This document shows, piece by piece, positions 14,915 to 22,289 of a DNA stretch of 22,289 bases. The stretch spans positions 354-22,642 of the forward strand of contig DDQV01000042.1 of assembly GCA_002342785.1 (NCBI GenBank), given 5' to 3'. This DNA comes from Fusobacteriaceae bacterium UBA2433 (GTDB taxonomy: Bacteria > Fusobacteriota > Fusobacteriia > Fusobacteriales > Fusobacteriaceae). Position 1 is the stretch's first letter. Each line of letters opens with the position of its first letter. The translations under genes and the position numbers were made by a program. The notes under the pieces were generated by a model, which was not told the origin of the DNA, ran no database searches, and was given only the letters and a program-made list of their open reading frames with translations.

Positions 14915-14970
14915 TAATCTTACAAATAATTAATTTTCATGTATAGTTTTGGTTCTAAAAAAAATTAACT

Positions 14971-16419
14971 TTACAAAGTTTTTAAAATGTCTTCTAATTT
15001 ATCTTTATCAACTACCCTAGTATGTAGTATCTCAAGAGATTTCAATTTTTTTATATTTGATGGAACTTCTTTTTTAGATATTTTATTTAAAGCTTCTATA
15101 TTTTTAAATTCATCCCTTTCTTCTAAATCAAATGCCTTTAAAACATTTGAAGAAAACTTATAAATATTAGCAGTAGAAAGAACAATTGTCTTTCTTTGTT
15201 TATTTTTTAAAGCTGCATTCATAGCGATGGCAGTATGTGGATCTGCCATATAGTTATTTTTATCAAATGTATCGTAGATAGTTTCTAAACATTCCTCTTC
15301 AGAGGTATAATCTCCAACTATTGTTTCTTGAATTTTTTCTAAATATTTTTTATCTAATTCAAATTTTCCTGTTTCTTCAAATGTTTTATACAGTTCATTT
15401 AACATCTGACTATCGTCTAGAACATGGTATAAAAGTCTTTCTAAGTTAGAAGAAACTAATATATCCATAGATGGACTCATAGTCTTGAAAAATTCTCTTT
15501 GTTTATTATAGATTCCTGTATTTAAAAAATCATATAATACATTATTTTTATTAGAAGCACATATTAATTTACCTACAGGAAGGCCCATTTGTTTGGCATA
15601 ATATCCAGCTAAAATATCTCCAAAATTTCCAGTTGGAACAGAAAAATCTACAGTTTCCCCTAGAGTAATTTCTTCTTCCTTTAACAGTTGAAGATAAGCT
15701 TTAAAATAGTAGATTATCTGAGGTACAAGTCTTCCTAAATTAATTGAATTAGCAGAAGAAAGTTTAAATTTATCTAAATATTGGTTTAACTCCTTATCTA
15801 AAAATATATTTTTAACAGCAGTCTGACAATCATCAAAATTTCCATTGACTCCTATTACCTCTACATTTTTTCCAGGAGCAGTCTGCATCTGAAGTTTTTG
15901 TACATCACTTACACCATCAATTGGATAAAATACAACCATCTTTATACCTTTCAAATCTTTAAATCCTTCTAGGGCAGCCTTTCCTGTATCACCAGATGTA
16001 GCGACTAAAATTAAACTATCTTTTTCAGAATTATTTTTTTCTCTGGCCTGGGCAAATAAACGTGGCATAATTTGAAGTGCCATATCTTTAAATGCCAAAG
16101 TAGGTCCATGCCATAGTTCTAAGACATAGATATTATCTTTTAACTTTACTACAGGAGTTTTCTCTGGATGGGAAAAAGTTTCATCATATACAGCTATAGA
16201 TTGTTTTAACTCTTTTTCACTATAATCCGTAAGATATTTTTTTAATATATTTAAAGCCACTTCTTTATAGTCACTTTGTTTCATCGCTTCAATTTCCTTC
16301 AATGAAATTTTTGGAATTTCCTTAGGTACAAAAAGACCACGGTCGCTACAAATTCCTTTTTCAATGGCTTGGGAAGCTGTGTATTCTTTAGCATTTCCAC
16401 GGGTACTAATATATTTCAT
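14971..16419 (-). CDS. thrC: Threonine synthase
   Basis: 482 residues, the long E. coli/yeast-type threonine synthase, which converts O-phosphohomoserine to threonine with PLP. Visible motifs: STRGNAKEYTASQAIEKG at the N-terminus (a typical thrC opening), HGPTLAFKDMALQ with Lys111 binding PLP, VATSGDTGKAALEGF and SVPTGNFGDILAGYYAK for phosphate and cofactor binding. Its ATG overlaps the end of the homoserine kinase gene by 14 bases, with GGAGGAAACAA in front. It is the last gene of the operon. A short A/T hairpin over its stop, followed by T8, may end the transcript weakly. Confidence 0.95.
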   Translation of the reverse strand: MKYISTRGNAKEYTASQAIEKGICSDRGLFVPKEIPKISLKEIEAMKQSDYKEVALNILKKYLTDYSEKELKQSIAVYDETFSHPEKTPVVKLKDNIYVLELWHGPTLAFKDMALQIMPRLFAQAREKNNSEKDSLILVATSGDTGKAALEGFKDLKGIKMVVFYPIDGVSDVQKLQMQTAPGKNVEVIGVNGNFDDCQTAVKNIFLDKELNQYLDKFKLSSANSINLGRLVPQIIYYFKAYLQLLKEEEITLGETVDFSVPTGNFGDILAGYYAKQMGLPVGKLICASNKNNVLYDFLNTGIYNKQREFFKTMSPSMDILVSSNLERLLYHVLDDSQMLNELYKTFEETGKFELDKKYLEKIQETIVGDYTSEEECLETIYDTFDKNNYMADPHTAIAMNAALKNKQRKTIVLSTANIYKFSSNVLKAFDLEERDEFKNIEALNKISKKEVPSNIKKLKSLEILHTRVVDKDKLEDILKTL

Positions 16420-17344
16420 TTGTTTCCTCCTCGAGTAAAATTAAAAGATCTTTATAAGATTTAACTTCCATATTTGTATCACTATTATCCTCTATATAAA
16501 ATTTATTTATTCTTAAAAAGATAAATGTAAGAGCCATCTTTAAAACCATTTTTTTTAATAATTCTTGCTCTTCAGGTAATAACATTCTCTCTAGTTCGTA
16601 TGAATCTAAAAATATTTTTATAAACTTATCTTCCTTATTTTTATCAAACTCTTTAATTTTAATCCAAAAATTTATTACAATAGCTAGATCGATAACAAGG
16701 GGACCTTTTGTACAGTCATTAAAATCTATCAGTGACAGTTCCTCCCCCATAAAAACATTATCTGGAAATATATCATTATGAACAATTCCCATTGGAAGAC
16801 TTGAAAAATCTAGATTTTTTATCTCATTATATCTTCCCATAATTAAATCATGATCATCTTTTAAGATCTCTTCTAGATCCACTTTTGATATTTTTTCATG
16901 GAAAAAATCTAAATCTATCTTTCTAGTTCTTACAATAGATCTATCCTTAGATAAGTTGTGTAACCTACCTAATGTCGATCCTATCTTTTTTAAAACTTTT
17001 TCATCTATATTTTTTACCTTTTCACCAGGAATAAAATTAAATAAACATCCCATCTTTTCTTCAATAAATATATGATTTTTCCCCAAATTATTCATAGAAG
17101 CTTGGGGACAAGAGATATTATTTTTATTTAAAAAACTTAGAAGTTCTAACTCTTTTAATTCCTCATTAATATTTCTATCCCCCTCTAAAAGTCTAAATAC
17201 ATATTTTTTATCTCGATCTTTAACTAGATAATTTGTGTTGAGTATCCCCTCTGAAATTTCGATAAAATCAGCATCTTTATCTAAGTTATAAAGAGTTTTT
17301 ATATCTTCTTTATGTTCGGTAGTTAATTTAGTATATACGGCCAT
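16406..17344 (-). CDS. thrB: Homoserine kinase, type II (APH/choline-kinase fold)
   Basis: 312 residues with the aminoglycoside-phosphotransferase fold, not the GHMP fold of classical ThrB. Motifs: GILNTNYLV (33-41) as in ThrB2 proteins, KYVFRLLEG (ATP site), GIVHNDIFPDNVF (187-198, catalytic Asp191) and LIDFNDC (Asp207 for Mg). Its position between lysC and thrC in a full threonine operon supports homoserine as substrate. It starts nine bases after the lysC stop. Confidence 0.9.
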   Translation of the reverse strand: MAVYTKLTTEHKEDIKTLYNLDKDADFIEISEGILNTNYLVKDRDKKYVFRLLEGDRNINEELKELELLSFLNKNNISCPQASMNNLGKNHIFIEEKMGCLFNFIPGEKVKNIDEKVLKKIGSTLGRLHNLSKDRSIVRTRKIDLDFFHEKISKVDLEEILKDDHDLIMGRYNEIKNLDFSSLPMGIVHNDIFPDNVFMGEELSLIDFNDCTKGPLVIDLAIVINFWIKIKEFDKNKEDKFIKIFLDSYELERMLLPEEQELLKKMVLKMALTFIFLRINKFYIEDNSDTNMEVKSYKDLLILLEEETNEIY

Positions 17345-17352
17345 AAGGTCTC

Positions 17353-18510
17353 CTATTCAAATAATTCACGATGAAAAATGGCATTAGCATTATTTAATTT
17401 ATTTTGAGATATAACATAAGAAACACTTGTTTGATTTGAAGATATTGAATCTATATTTATCTCATTTAAATTTAAAATTTTAGTTAATTTTCTAGGTATA
17501 TTATTAGAAGCAATTCCTAATCCAACGACAGATATCATACTTAGATCATCAGTTAATTCTGGAAAATAACCTCTATTTTTTAAAACTTTATAAAATCTTT
17601 GTGCTTCTTCCTTTCCTGTTAAAATTGAAAATTTAGAATTTTCCAATTGTTGAAATAATTTTACTTCAATATGATTTTCTTCTAAATGTTCCACTAGTTC
17701 TTCCATATTTTTTAAATTTATTCTTAAATTTGCTAGATTACTTATATTTGAGATTCCTCTTACAACTGAATTTTCCATAGTTTTCTCCTTTTTAATCCAA
17801 GTTCCCTCTTCCCATGTAAAAGCTGAACGCAATTCAACAGGAATTTCATATTTAGAAGCTAGTTCTATACTTCTACAGTGTAAAACTTTAGCTCCTTTAT
17901 CGGCCATTTCAATCATTTCATCATAAGAAATACTTTTTATTTTTCTAGCTTTTTTTACAATTCTAGGATCTGAAGTATAAACACCATCTACATCTGTATA
18001 TATTTCAACTTTATCTGCACCAACTGCTGCACCAATAGCTACAGCACTAGTGTCACTTCCACCTCTTCCTAGAGTAGTTGTATTTCCTTCACTATCTATT
18101 CCTTGAAATCCAGTTACAATAACCACATAACCATCGTTTAACTTATCTAATATTTTTTTTGATGGGATACTTAAGATCTTAGCGTTATTATAATCGTTAT
18201 TTGTTCTTATGTCTAGTTGAGAACCATTAAATGAGATTGCTTTTTCTCCTAATTCCTCAATTCCCATAGCAAGTAGTGCTGCAGAAATTTGCTCACCTAC
18301 TGAGAGAAGCATATCTAATTCCCTTCCTCTAGGATTAGAATTTATCTCTTTAGCTTTTTCTATAAGAGAATCTGTCATCCCTCCAGGAGCCGATACAACA
18401 ACTATCATCTTTTTTCCTTTATTTTTATTTTCAACTACCCATTTGGCTACCTCACGAAGTCTTTCTGTACCTTTCACACTTGTTCCACCAAATTTTTGAA
18501 CAACTATCAT
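17353..18510 (-). CDS. lysC: Aspartate kinase
   Basis: 385 residues: a kinase domain with KFGGTSV (6-12), VVSAPGGMTDSL, TLGRGGSDTSAVAIG and TDVDGVYTSDPRIV, then a C-terminal regulatory region of two ACT domains (about 255-385). It phosphorylates aspartate, the first step toward threonine, lysine and methionine. The ACT part is the likely site of end-product feedback; which amino acid binds cannot be read. It is monofunctional, lies third in the operon and ends nine bases before thrB. Confidence 0.94.
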   Translation of the reverse strand: MIVVQKFGGTSVKGTERLREVAKWVVENKNKGKKMIVVVSAPGGMTDSLIEKAKEINSNPRGRELDMLLSVGEQISAALLAMGIEELGEKAISFNGSQLDIRTNNDYNNAKILSIPSKKILDKLNDGYVVIVTGFQGIDSEGNTTTLGRGGSDTSAVAIGAAVGADKVEIYTDVDGVYTSDPRIVKKARKIKSISYDEMIEMADKGAKVLHCRSIELASKYEIPVELRSAFTWEEGTWIKKEKTMENSVVRGISNISNLANLRINLKNMEELVEHLEENHIEVKLFQQLENSKFSILTGKEEAQRFYKVLKNRGYFPELTDDLSMISVVGLGIASNNIPRKLTKILNLNEINIDSISSNQTSVSYVISQNKLNNANAIFHRELFE

Positions 18511-18516
18511 AATAAA

Positions 18517-19452
18517 CTATCCTCCTAGTTTAATTTTGTAAATATCAGATATTACTGCTGTAGCTGTAGCATCTCCACCGGCACCTTCCCCATAAAAGAC
18601 AGTTTTCCCTGTATAATTCCCTTCTAACTCTACAGCGTTATATACACCATTTACACTATATAATAATTCATCTTTTTTTACAGCCATAGGAGCAACCCTT
18701 ACAGTCAATTCTTTCCCATCAAAATTTGCTTCTCCTAATAATTTATATCTCAATCCTTTAGATTTAGCTATTTCAATATCTTCCTTTGTCAATGTATCTA
18801 TTCCAGCAATAGATATTTCAGAAAATTCTTTTAAATTTCCCCAAGCTAAGTGAGCTAAAAGATTTATTTTATGTGCAGTATCTATTCCCTTTACATCAAA
18901 GGTAGGATCAGCTTCAGCATATCCTTTATTTTGAGCATCTTCCAAAGCTTTTGAATAACTCATTCCCTCTTCCATCTTTGTTAATATATAGTTACATGTT
19001 CCATTTAAAATTCCACGAATATTTTTAAAATCATTTAAAAATAAATTTTCTTTTATAGGCCCAACTACTGGTATTCCTCCACCTATAGAAGCTTCATATT
19101 GTAATTTTACATTATTTTCCTCTGCTAATGAAAATAGTTCGTTTCCATAAACAGCCAAAAGATGTTTATTCGCTGTAACTAGATTTTTTTTCGAAGCTAA
19201 AACAATCTTAGAAATTTCATATGCTACCTTAACTCCTCCTATTAGTTCAACTACTGTATCAATTTTAGGATCATTAATAATCTCTTTATAATCATCTGTA
19301 AAATCATATCCTGTGATTCCGTTATCTTTAAGATCACAAATTTTTACAACTTCTATATCTCCAATCTCTTTATTTAATCTATTTTTTTCATTTGATAAAA
19401 TATTTAATACACTCTTTCCAACTGTCCCAAGACCAATAACACCTATTTTCAT
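18517..19452 (-). CDS. hom: Homoserine dehydrogenase, short form without an ACT domain
   Basis: 311 residues: NAD(P) site GVIGLGTVGKSV (4-15), VELIGG, TANKHLLA, the substrate-site segment YEASIGGGIPVV, GILNGTCNYIL, and the DPTFDVKGIDTAHK catalytic region, ending just after GEGAGGDATATAVISD. The usual C-terminal ACT domain (about 80-100 residues) is missing, so allosteric control by threonine at this step is unlikely. Its ATG overlaps the asd stop (ATGA), and lysC follows after six bases. Confidence 0.93.
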   Translation of the reverse strand: MKIGVIGLGTVGKSVLNILSNEKNRLNKEIGDIEVVKICDLKDNGITGYDFTDDYKEIINDPKIDTVVELIGGVKVAYEISKIVLASKKNLVTANKHLLAVYGNELFSLAEENNVKLQYEASIGGGIPVVGPIKENLFLNDFKNIRGILNGTCNYILTKMEEGMSYSKALEDAQNKGYAEADPTFDVKGIDTAHKINLLAHLAWGNLKEFSEISIAGIDTLTKEDIEIAKSKGLRYKLLGEANFDGKELTVRVAPMAVKKDELLYSVNGVYNAVELEGNYTGKTVFYGEGAGGDATATAVISDIYKIKLGG

Positions 19453-20453
19453 AATTTTCTCCCTTTATCTTCAGCAATTAATAATTCTGCAATTTGAATA
19501 GTATTTGTAGCGGCTCCTTTTCTTATATTATCAGCAACTACCCATAAATTTAATCCATTGTCTAAACTTTGATCCCTTCTTATTCTTCCTACAAATACTT
19601 CATCTTTTCCCTTTGAATTAATTGCCATCGGATATATATTATTTTTAACATCATCTTCTACAATCAATCCTTTTACACTAGCTAGATCTTTTTTTACTTC
19701 TTCTACATCAAATTCTTTTTCAAATTCAATATTCATAGATACACTATGAGAATGTAGTACAGGTACTCTAACACAAGTAGCTGTCACTTTAACATCCGCT
19801 CTCAATATTTTTTTAGTTTCATCTATCATCTTTTGTTCCTCTTTTGTATTTCCATTTTCTAAAAATACATCTATATGTGGTAGACAATTTCCTGCTATCT
19901 GATATGGATAATTTTCAACAGGTTTACCTGCTAATCCATTTTCTAAATCCTTTATCCCTGCTAGTCCAGAACCTGATACGGCTTGATAAGTTGAATACAC
20001 AATTCTTTTTATTTTATATTTTTCATCTAAAACTCTAAGAGGTACTACAGACTGTATAGTCGAACAATTTGGATTTGCTATAATTCCTTTATGATTAAAT
20101 ACTGCTCCTGGATTAACTTCTGGAACAATAAGTGGAACTTCATCATCCATCCTAAAAGCACTACTGTTGTCAACTACAATAACTCCCTTAGATGCAGCTA
20201 TTGGCGAAAACTTTTTAGATGTATCTCCTCCTGCTGAAAAAAGTGCAATATCGATATCTTTATCAAATGAACTTTCATTTAATTCTTCTACAACTATATC
20301 TTTCCCCATAAAATTAATTTTTTTTCCAGCACTTCTAGATGAAGCCATTAAGTATAGATTCTTAATAGGAAATTTTCTTTCCTCTAGTACTTGTAAAAAA
20401 GTTTGCCCTACTAACCCGGTAGCTCCTACAATTGCAATGTTATATTTTTTCAT
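19449..20453 (-). CDS. asd: Aspartate-semialdehyde dehydrogenase
   Basis: 334 residues, normal length. GATGLVGQTFL (10-20) binds NADP; NPNCSTIQ has the catalytic Cys130; GSGLAGIKDLENGLAG and the downstream RVPVLHSHS segment carry substrate-site residues. It reduces aspartyl phosphate to the semialdehyde at the branch between lysine and homoserine. The ATG at 20453 is preferred (GGAGGG five bases upstream) over a GTG two codons earlier that overlaps that site. It is the first structural gene of the operon, preceded by an attenuator-like leader. Confidence 0.95.
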   Translation of the reverse strand: MKKYNIAIVGATGLVGQTFLQVLEERKFPIKNLYLMASSRSAGKKINFMGKDIVVEELNESSFDKDIDIALFSAGGDTSKKFSPIAASKGVIVVDNSSAFRMDDEVPLIVPEVNPGAVFNHKGIIANPNCSTIQSVVPLRVLDEKYKIKRIVYSTYQAVSGSGLAGIKDLENGLAGKPVENYPYQIAGNCLPHIDVFLENGNTKEEQKMIDETKKILRADVKVTATCVRVPVLHSHSVSMNIEFEKEFDVEEVKKDLASVKGLIVEDDVKNNIYPMAINSKGKDEVFVGRIRRDQSLDNGLNLWVVADNIRKGAATNTIQIAELLIAEDKGRKL

Positions 20454-20476
20454 CTTCACCCTCCAAATTTTGTAAT

Positions 20477-20515
20477 AAAAAAAAAGTTTATTTAGATGTA
20501 ATTCTAAATAAACTT
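20477..20515 (-). terminator. Attenuator terminator before asd
   Basis: A near-perfect hairpin, AAGTTTATTTAGA / TCTAAATAAACTT with a 6-base loop, followed by T9 on the minus strand, 24 bases upstream of the asd start. An alternative 6-bp hairpin (AAACTT-loop-AAGTTT, 20510-20525) uses the same 5' arm and would block it, a terminator/antiterminator pair. Confidence 0.82.
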
Positions 20516-20563
20516 ATAAAAGTTTTATATTCAGAAACATCTCTCGTTTAATATGTAAAAGAG

Positions 20564-20593
20564 GTCTGCTTCTATTTTTTATAGAAAGCAAAC
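20564..20593 (-). other. Pause-like hairpin directly after the leader peptide stop
   Basis: GTTTGCTTTCTAT / ATAGAAGCAGAC form a stem with one bulge and one G-U pair around an A-rich loop. The 5' arm can also pair with AGCAAAAC in the leader ribosome site. This is the region 2/3 arrangement expected in ribosome-mediated attenuation. Confidence 0.6.
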
Positions 20594-20638
20594 TTAAGTT
20601 ATCATTATAATGGTTATGGAAATAATTTTTGTAAACAT
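20594..20638 (-). CDS. thrL: Thr/Ile-rich leader peptide of the threonine operon
   Basis: A 14-codon ORF, MFTKIISITIIMIT, ends just before the pause-like hairpin and about 80 bases before the attenuator terminator. It holds three Thr and six Ile codons in 14. AAGGGAG lies nine bases before the ATG. By analogy with E. coli thrL, a ribosome stalling at Thr or Ile codons would favour the antiterminator and expression of asd-hom-lysC-thrB-thrC. The peptide sequence is not homologous to E. coli thrL, so the name rests on position and composition only. Confidence 0.72.
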   Translation of the reverse strand: MFTKIISITIIMIT

Positions 20639-20675
20639 AGTTTTGCTCTCCCTTGTTCGTTTTTTTAAAACTATT

Positions 20676-20692
20676 GTCCAGTAGCAATGGAC
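20676..20692. promoter_or_regulatory. Inverted repeat at the proximal thr promoter (operator candidate)
   Basis: GTCCA-N7-TGGAC, a perfect 5-7-5 inverted repeat just downstream of the proximal -10. A degenerate copy lies exactly 100 bp away at the distal promoter. The binding protein is unknown. Confidence 0.5.
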
Positions 20693-20699
20693 TTAAAGT

Positions 20700-20728
20700 A
20701 TAATACTAAAAAAAAATTAATAAGTCAA
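20700..20728 (-). promoter_or_regulatory. Proximal promoter (P1) of the threonine operon
   Basis: TTGACT (20723-20728), 17-base T-rich spacer, TATTAT (20700-20705) on the minus strand. The start would lie at about 20693, giving a leader of roughly 240 bases before asd. Confidence 0.75.
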
Positions 20729-20775
20729 GTTTTTATTTCTAGACTTTATTATTTTGTCTATTTTGATAAACACTT

Positions 20776-20792
20776 GTACAGTGTTATTGGAC
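20776..20792. promoter_or_regulatory. Inverted repeat at the distal thr promoter (operator candidate)
   Basis: GTCCA-N7-TGTAC on the minus strand, four of five pairs, in the same position relative to its -10 as the proximal copy. Confidence 0.4.
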
Positions 20793-20799
20793 TTAAAAT

Positions 20800-20828
20800 A
20801 TAATACAAAAAAAATGAACAAAAGTCAA
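20800..20828 (-). promoter_or_regulatory. Distal promoter (P2) of the threonine operon
   Basis: TTGACT (20823-20828), 17-base spacer, TATTAT (20800-20805). -35, -10 and the downstream AAGTCCA all recur exactly 100 bp from P1, so the two look like a diverged tandem duplication. Confidence 0.65.
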
Positions 20829-20953
20829 TTTTTTTTAGTATTTTATTTTATTATTTTATCTAAAAAATAATAGATAAATTTATTTAAATTTATAATATAT
20901 TTTCTATTAAACTATAATTGTATTACAAAAAAATTTAAATAAAGGAGATATTA

Positions 20954-22186
20954 ATGACAAAATTAATAGAAAGGTTTATAAGCTATGTAAAATTTGATAC
21001 AAAATCAGATGAGAACTCTCTTACATGTCCTAGCACAAAAAAACAATTAAAATTAGCTAGTTTTTTAAAAGAGGAGATGATAAAAATAGGATTAGAAGAT
21101 GTAACATTAGATGAAAATGGATATCTAATGGGAACTCTTCCTAGTAATAGTAATAAAGATATTCCAACATTTGGATTTATTGCTCATATGGATACTGCTC
21201 CTGCATTTTCAGGAAAAGATATAAAACCTAAATTTATAGATTATAATGGTGGAGATATAATATTAAATAAAGAAAAAAATATAATATTATCTCCCAATGA
21301 TTTTGAGGAATTAAATTCATATATAGGCGAAACTCTAATTACAACTGACGGAACTACTCTTCTAGGAGCAGATGATAAAGCTGGTATTGCTGAAATATTA
21401 ACATCTATGGAATATTTAATAGATCATCCTGAGATAAAACATGGTAAAATTAGGATAGGATTTACACCTGATGAAGAGATAGGAAGAGGTGCTGATCTAT
21501 TTGATGTAGAAGAATTTGGAGCTGAGTTTGCTTATACTATCGACGGCGGAAGATTAGGAGAGGTAGAATATGAAAATTTTAATGCTGCCAGTGCTAAGAT
21601 AGAGATAACAGGTAGAAGTGTCCATCCAGGAACTGCTAAAGATCAATTGATTAATGCTCTTCAAATTGGTATTGAACTTCATAATTTATTACCAGTAAAC
21701 CAACGTCCTGAATTTACCCAAGGATACGAAGGATTTTATATGTTGTCTGAGATGAGTGGAGATATCTCAAATGCAAAATTAAGTTATATCATAAGGGACC
21801 ATGATATGAAAAAATTTATAGAAAAAAAAGAATTTCTAAATCACATTGTAAAGTTATTAAACCAAAAATATAACGATGCTATAAAATTAGAACTTAAAGA
21901 CAGTTACTATAACATGAAGGAAAAAATAGAAGAAAAAATGGAAGTTTTTGATATGGCTCTAGATTCTATGATTCAGTTAGGAATAAAACCTATTGTAAAA
22001 CCTGTTAGAGGCGGAACAGATGGGGCTAGATTATCTTATATGGGATTACCATGTCCTAATATATTTACAGGAGGACATAATTTTCATGGACAATATGAAT
22101 ATATTCCTGTTTCCTCTATGGAAAAAGCTGTAAAAGTAATAGTGAAGATAGTTGAAAATATTGAAAAAAATAATAATATTAAATAA
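20954..22186 (+). CDS. pepT: Peptidase T (tripeptide aminopeptidase)
   Basis: 410 residues, the usual length. An M20-family zinc enzyme that removes the N-terminal residue from tripeptides in the cytoplasm. Metal and catalytic motifs in order: FIAHMDTAP (His78, Asp80), LLGADDKAG (Asp140), FTPDEEIGRGAD (Glu174, Glu175), YTIDGG (Asp197), VHPGTAKDQ and the C-terminal FTGGHNFHGQYE. AAAGGAGATATTA precedes the ATG. It is transcribed away from the threonine operon. The start-proximal region has a TATAAT-like -10 (20914-20919) but no clear -35. Confidence 0.95.
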   Translation: MTKLIERFISYVKFDTKSDENSLTCPSTKKQLKLASFLKEEMIKIGLEDVTLDENGYLMGTLPSNSNKDIPTFGFIAHMDTAPAFSGKDIKPKFIDYNGGDIILNKEKNIILSPNDFEELNSYIGETLITTDGTTLLGADDKAGIAEILTSMEYLIDHPEIKHGKIRIGFTPDEEIGRGADLFDVEEFGAEFAYTIDGGRLGEVEYENFNAASAKIEITGRSVHPGTAKDQLINALQIGIELHNLLPVNQRPEFTQGYEGFYMLSEMSGDISNAKLSYIIRDHDMKKFIEKKEFLNHIVKLLNQKYNDAIKLELKDSYYNMKEKIEEKMEVFDMALDSMIQLGIKPIVKPVRGGTDGARLSYMGLPCPNIFTGGHNFHGQYEYIPVSSMEKAVKVIVKIVENIEKNNNIK

Positions 22187-22193
22187 TTATCCA

Positions 22194-22223
22194 AAGAATT
22201 CCTATTAAGGGATTCTTTTTTTA
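22194..22223 (+). terminator. pepT terminator
   Basis: AAGAATTCC / GGGATTCTT with a 6-base loop and one G-U pair, followed by a T-run, starting eight bases after the pepT stop. Confidence 0.8.
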
Positions 22224-22256
22224 TATTTAATATGTCTATCTTAATAATAGTATTTC

Positions 22257-22285
22257 TTGAAAGGAGGGAGAAAATTAGGTATAAT
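22257..22285 (+). promoter_or_regulatory. Promoter for a gene beyond the window
   Basis: TTGAAA (22257-22262), 17-base spacer, TATAAT (22280-22285), reading out of the right edge. The AGGAGGG in the spacer looks like a Shine-Dalgarno site, but no start codon suits it. Confidence 0.6.
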
Positions 22286-22289
22286 GATT

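Noticed and set aside
20460..20700. T-box or lysine riboswitch before asd
   Set aside because: No T-box AGGGTGGNACCGCG-type core and no lysine-riboswitch conserved elements are present; the leader peptide and terminator explain the region better.
22257..22289. Start of a new gene at the right edge
   Set aside because: AGGAGGG is followed by no suitable start codon in the visible bases; the segment fits a TTGAAA-17-TATAAT promoter instead.

Overview
This is a very AT-rich window with compact genes, strong Shine-Dalgarno sites and canonical TTGACA/TATAAT-like promoters. Gene content (complete Asp-to-Thr pathway, PepT, U32 protein, lipoproteins, flavin-linked electron transfer) and low GC suggest an anaerobic Fusobacteriota-type bacterium (Ilyobacter/Psychrilyobacter/Cetobacterium-like). 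That assignment is inference from style, and a low-GC Firmicute is not excluded.

Region 1 (1-6850, minus strand) is a redox module behind a MarR-family regulator. In transcription order it holds: marR; a NapH-like membrane 4Fe-4S protein with a C-terminal FMN-binding domain (split by a one-base frameshift); tatA, tatC and a tatB-like gene; a small lipoprotein; a 2[4Fe-4S] ferredoxin; an AprA-like FAD flavoprotein without a signal peptide; and a paralogous flavoprotein with a twin-arginine signal, cut by the window edge. The reading I favour is that cytoplasmic electrons pass through the membrane Fe-S protein to an extracytoplasmic covalent FMN and on to a Tat-exported flavoprotein reductase, with the Tat translocase encoded beside its substrate. 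The substrate is unknown. Two lesions, the frameshift and a roughly 57-residue in-frame gap that removes the FAD motif of the exported paralog, suggest the module may be decaying or that the assembly has errors. A near-identical 15-bp motif upstream of marR and upstream of the membrane gene is a candidate MarR operator.

Region 2 (6939-11687, plus strand) is a five-gene run from a clear promoter: a U32-family protein, a zinc-ribbon methyltransferase, a Bax-like glucosaminidase, an LspA-like signal peptidase II in which one catalytic Asp is Cys, and a YgjP-like metallopeptidase. It ends in a strong hairpin shared with the convergent gene.

Region 3 (11685-13369, minus) holds a YD-repeat-like lipoprotein, a stand-alone cyclic-nucleotide-binding-domain protein and a small unknown ORF.

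Region 4 (13497-20828, minus) is amino-acid metabolism. asd-hom-lysC-thrB-thrC form a tight operon making threonine from aspartate. It is preceded by two tandem promoters exactly 100 bp apart, a 14-codon Thr/Ile-rich leader peptide and a terminator/antiterminator pair, which together look like thrL-type attenuation. Downstream, a separate promoter and a tandem glycine riboswitch with a terminator control a threonine aldolase, which makes glycine from threonine.

Region 5 (20954-22289, plus) is pepT, its terminator, and a promoter pointing out of the window.
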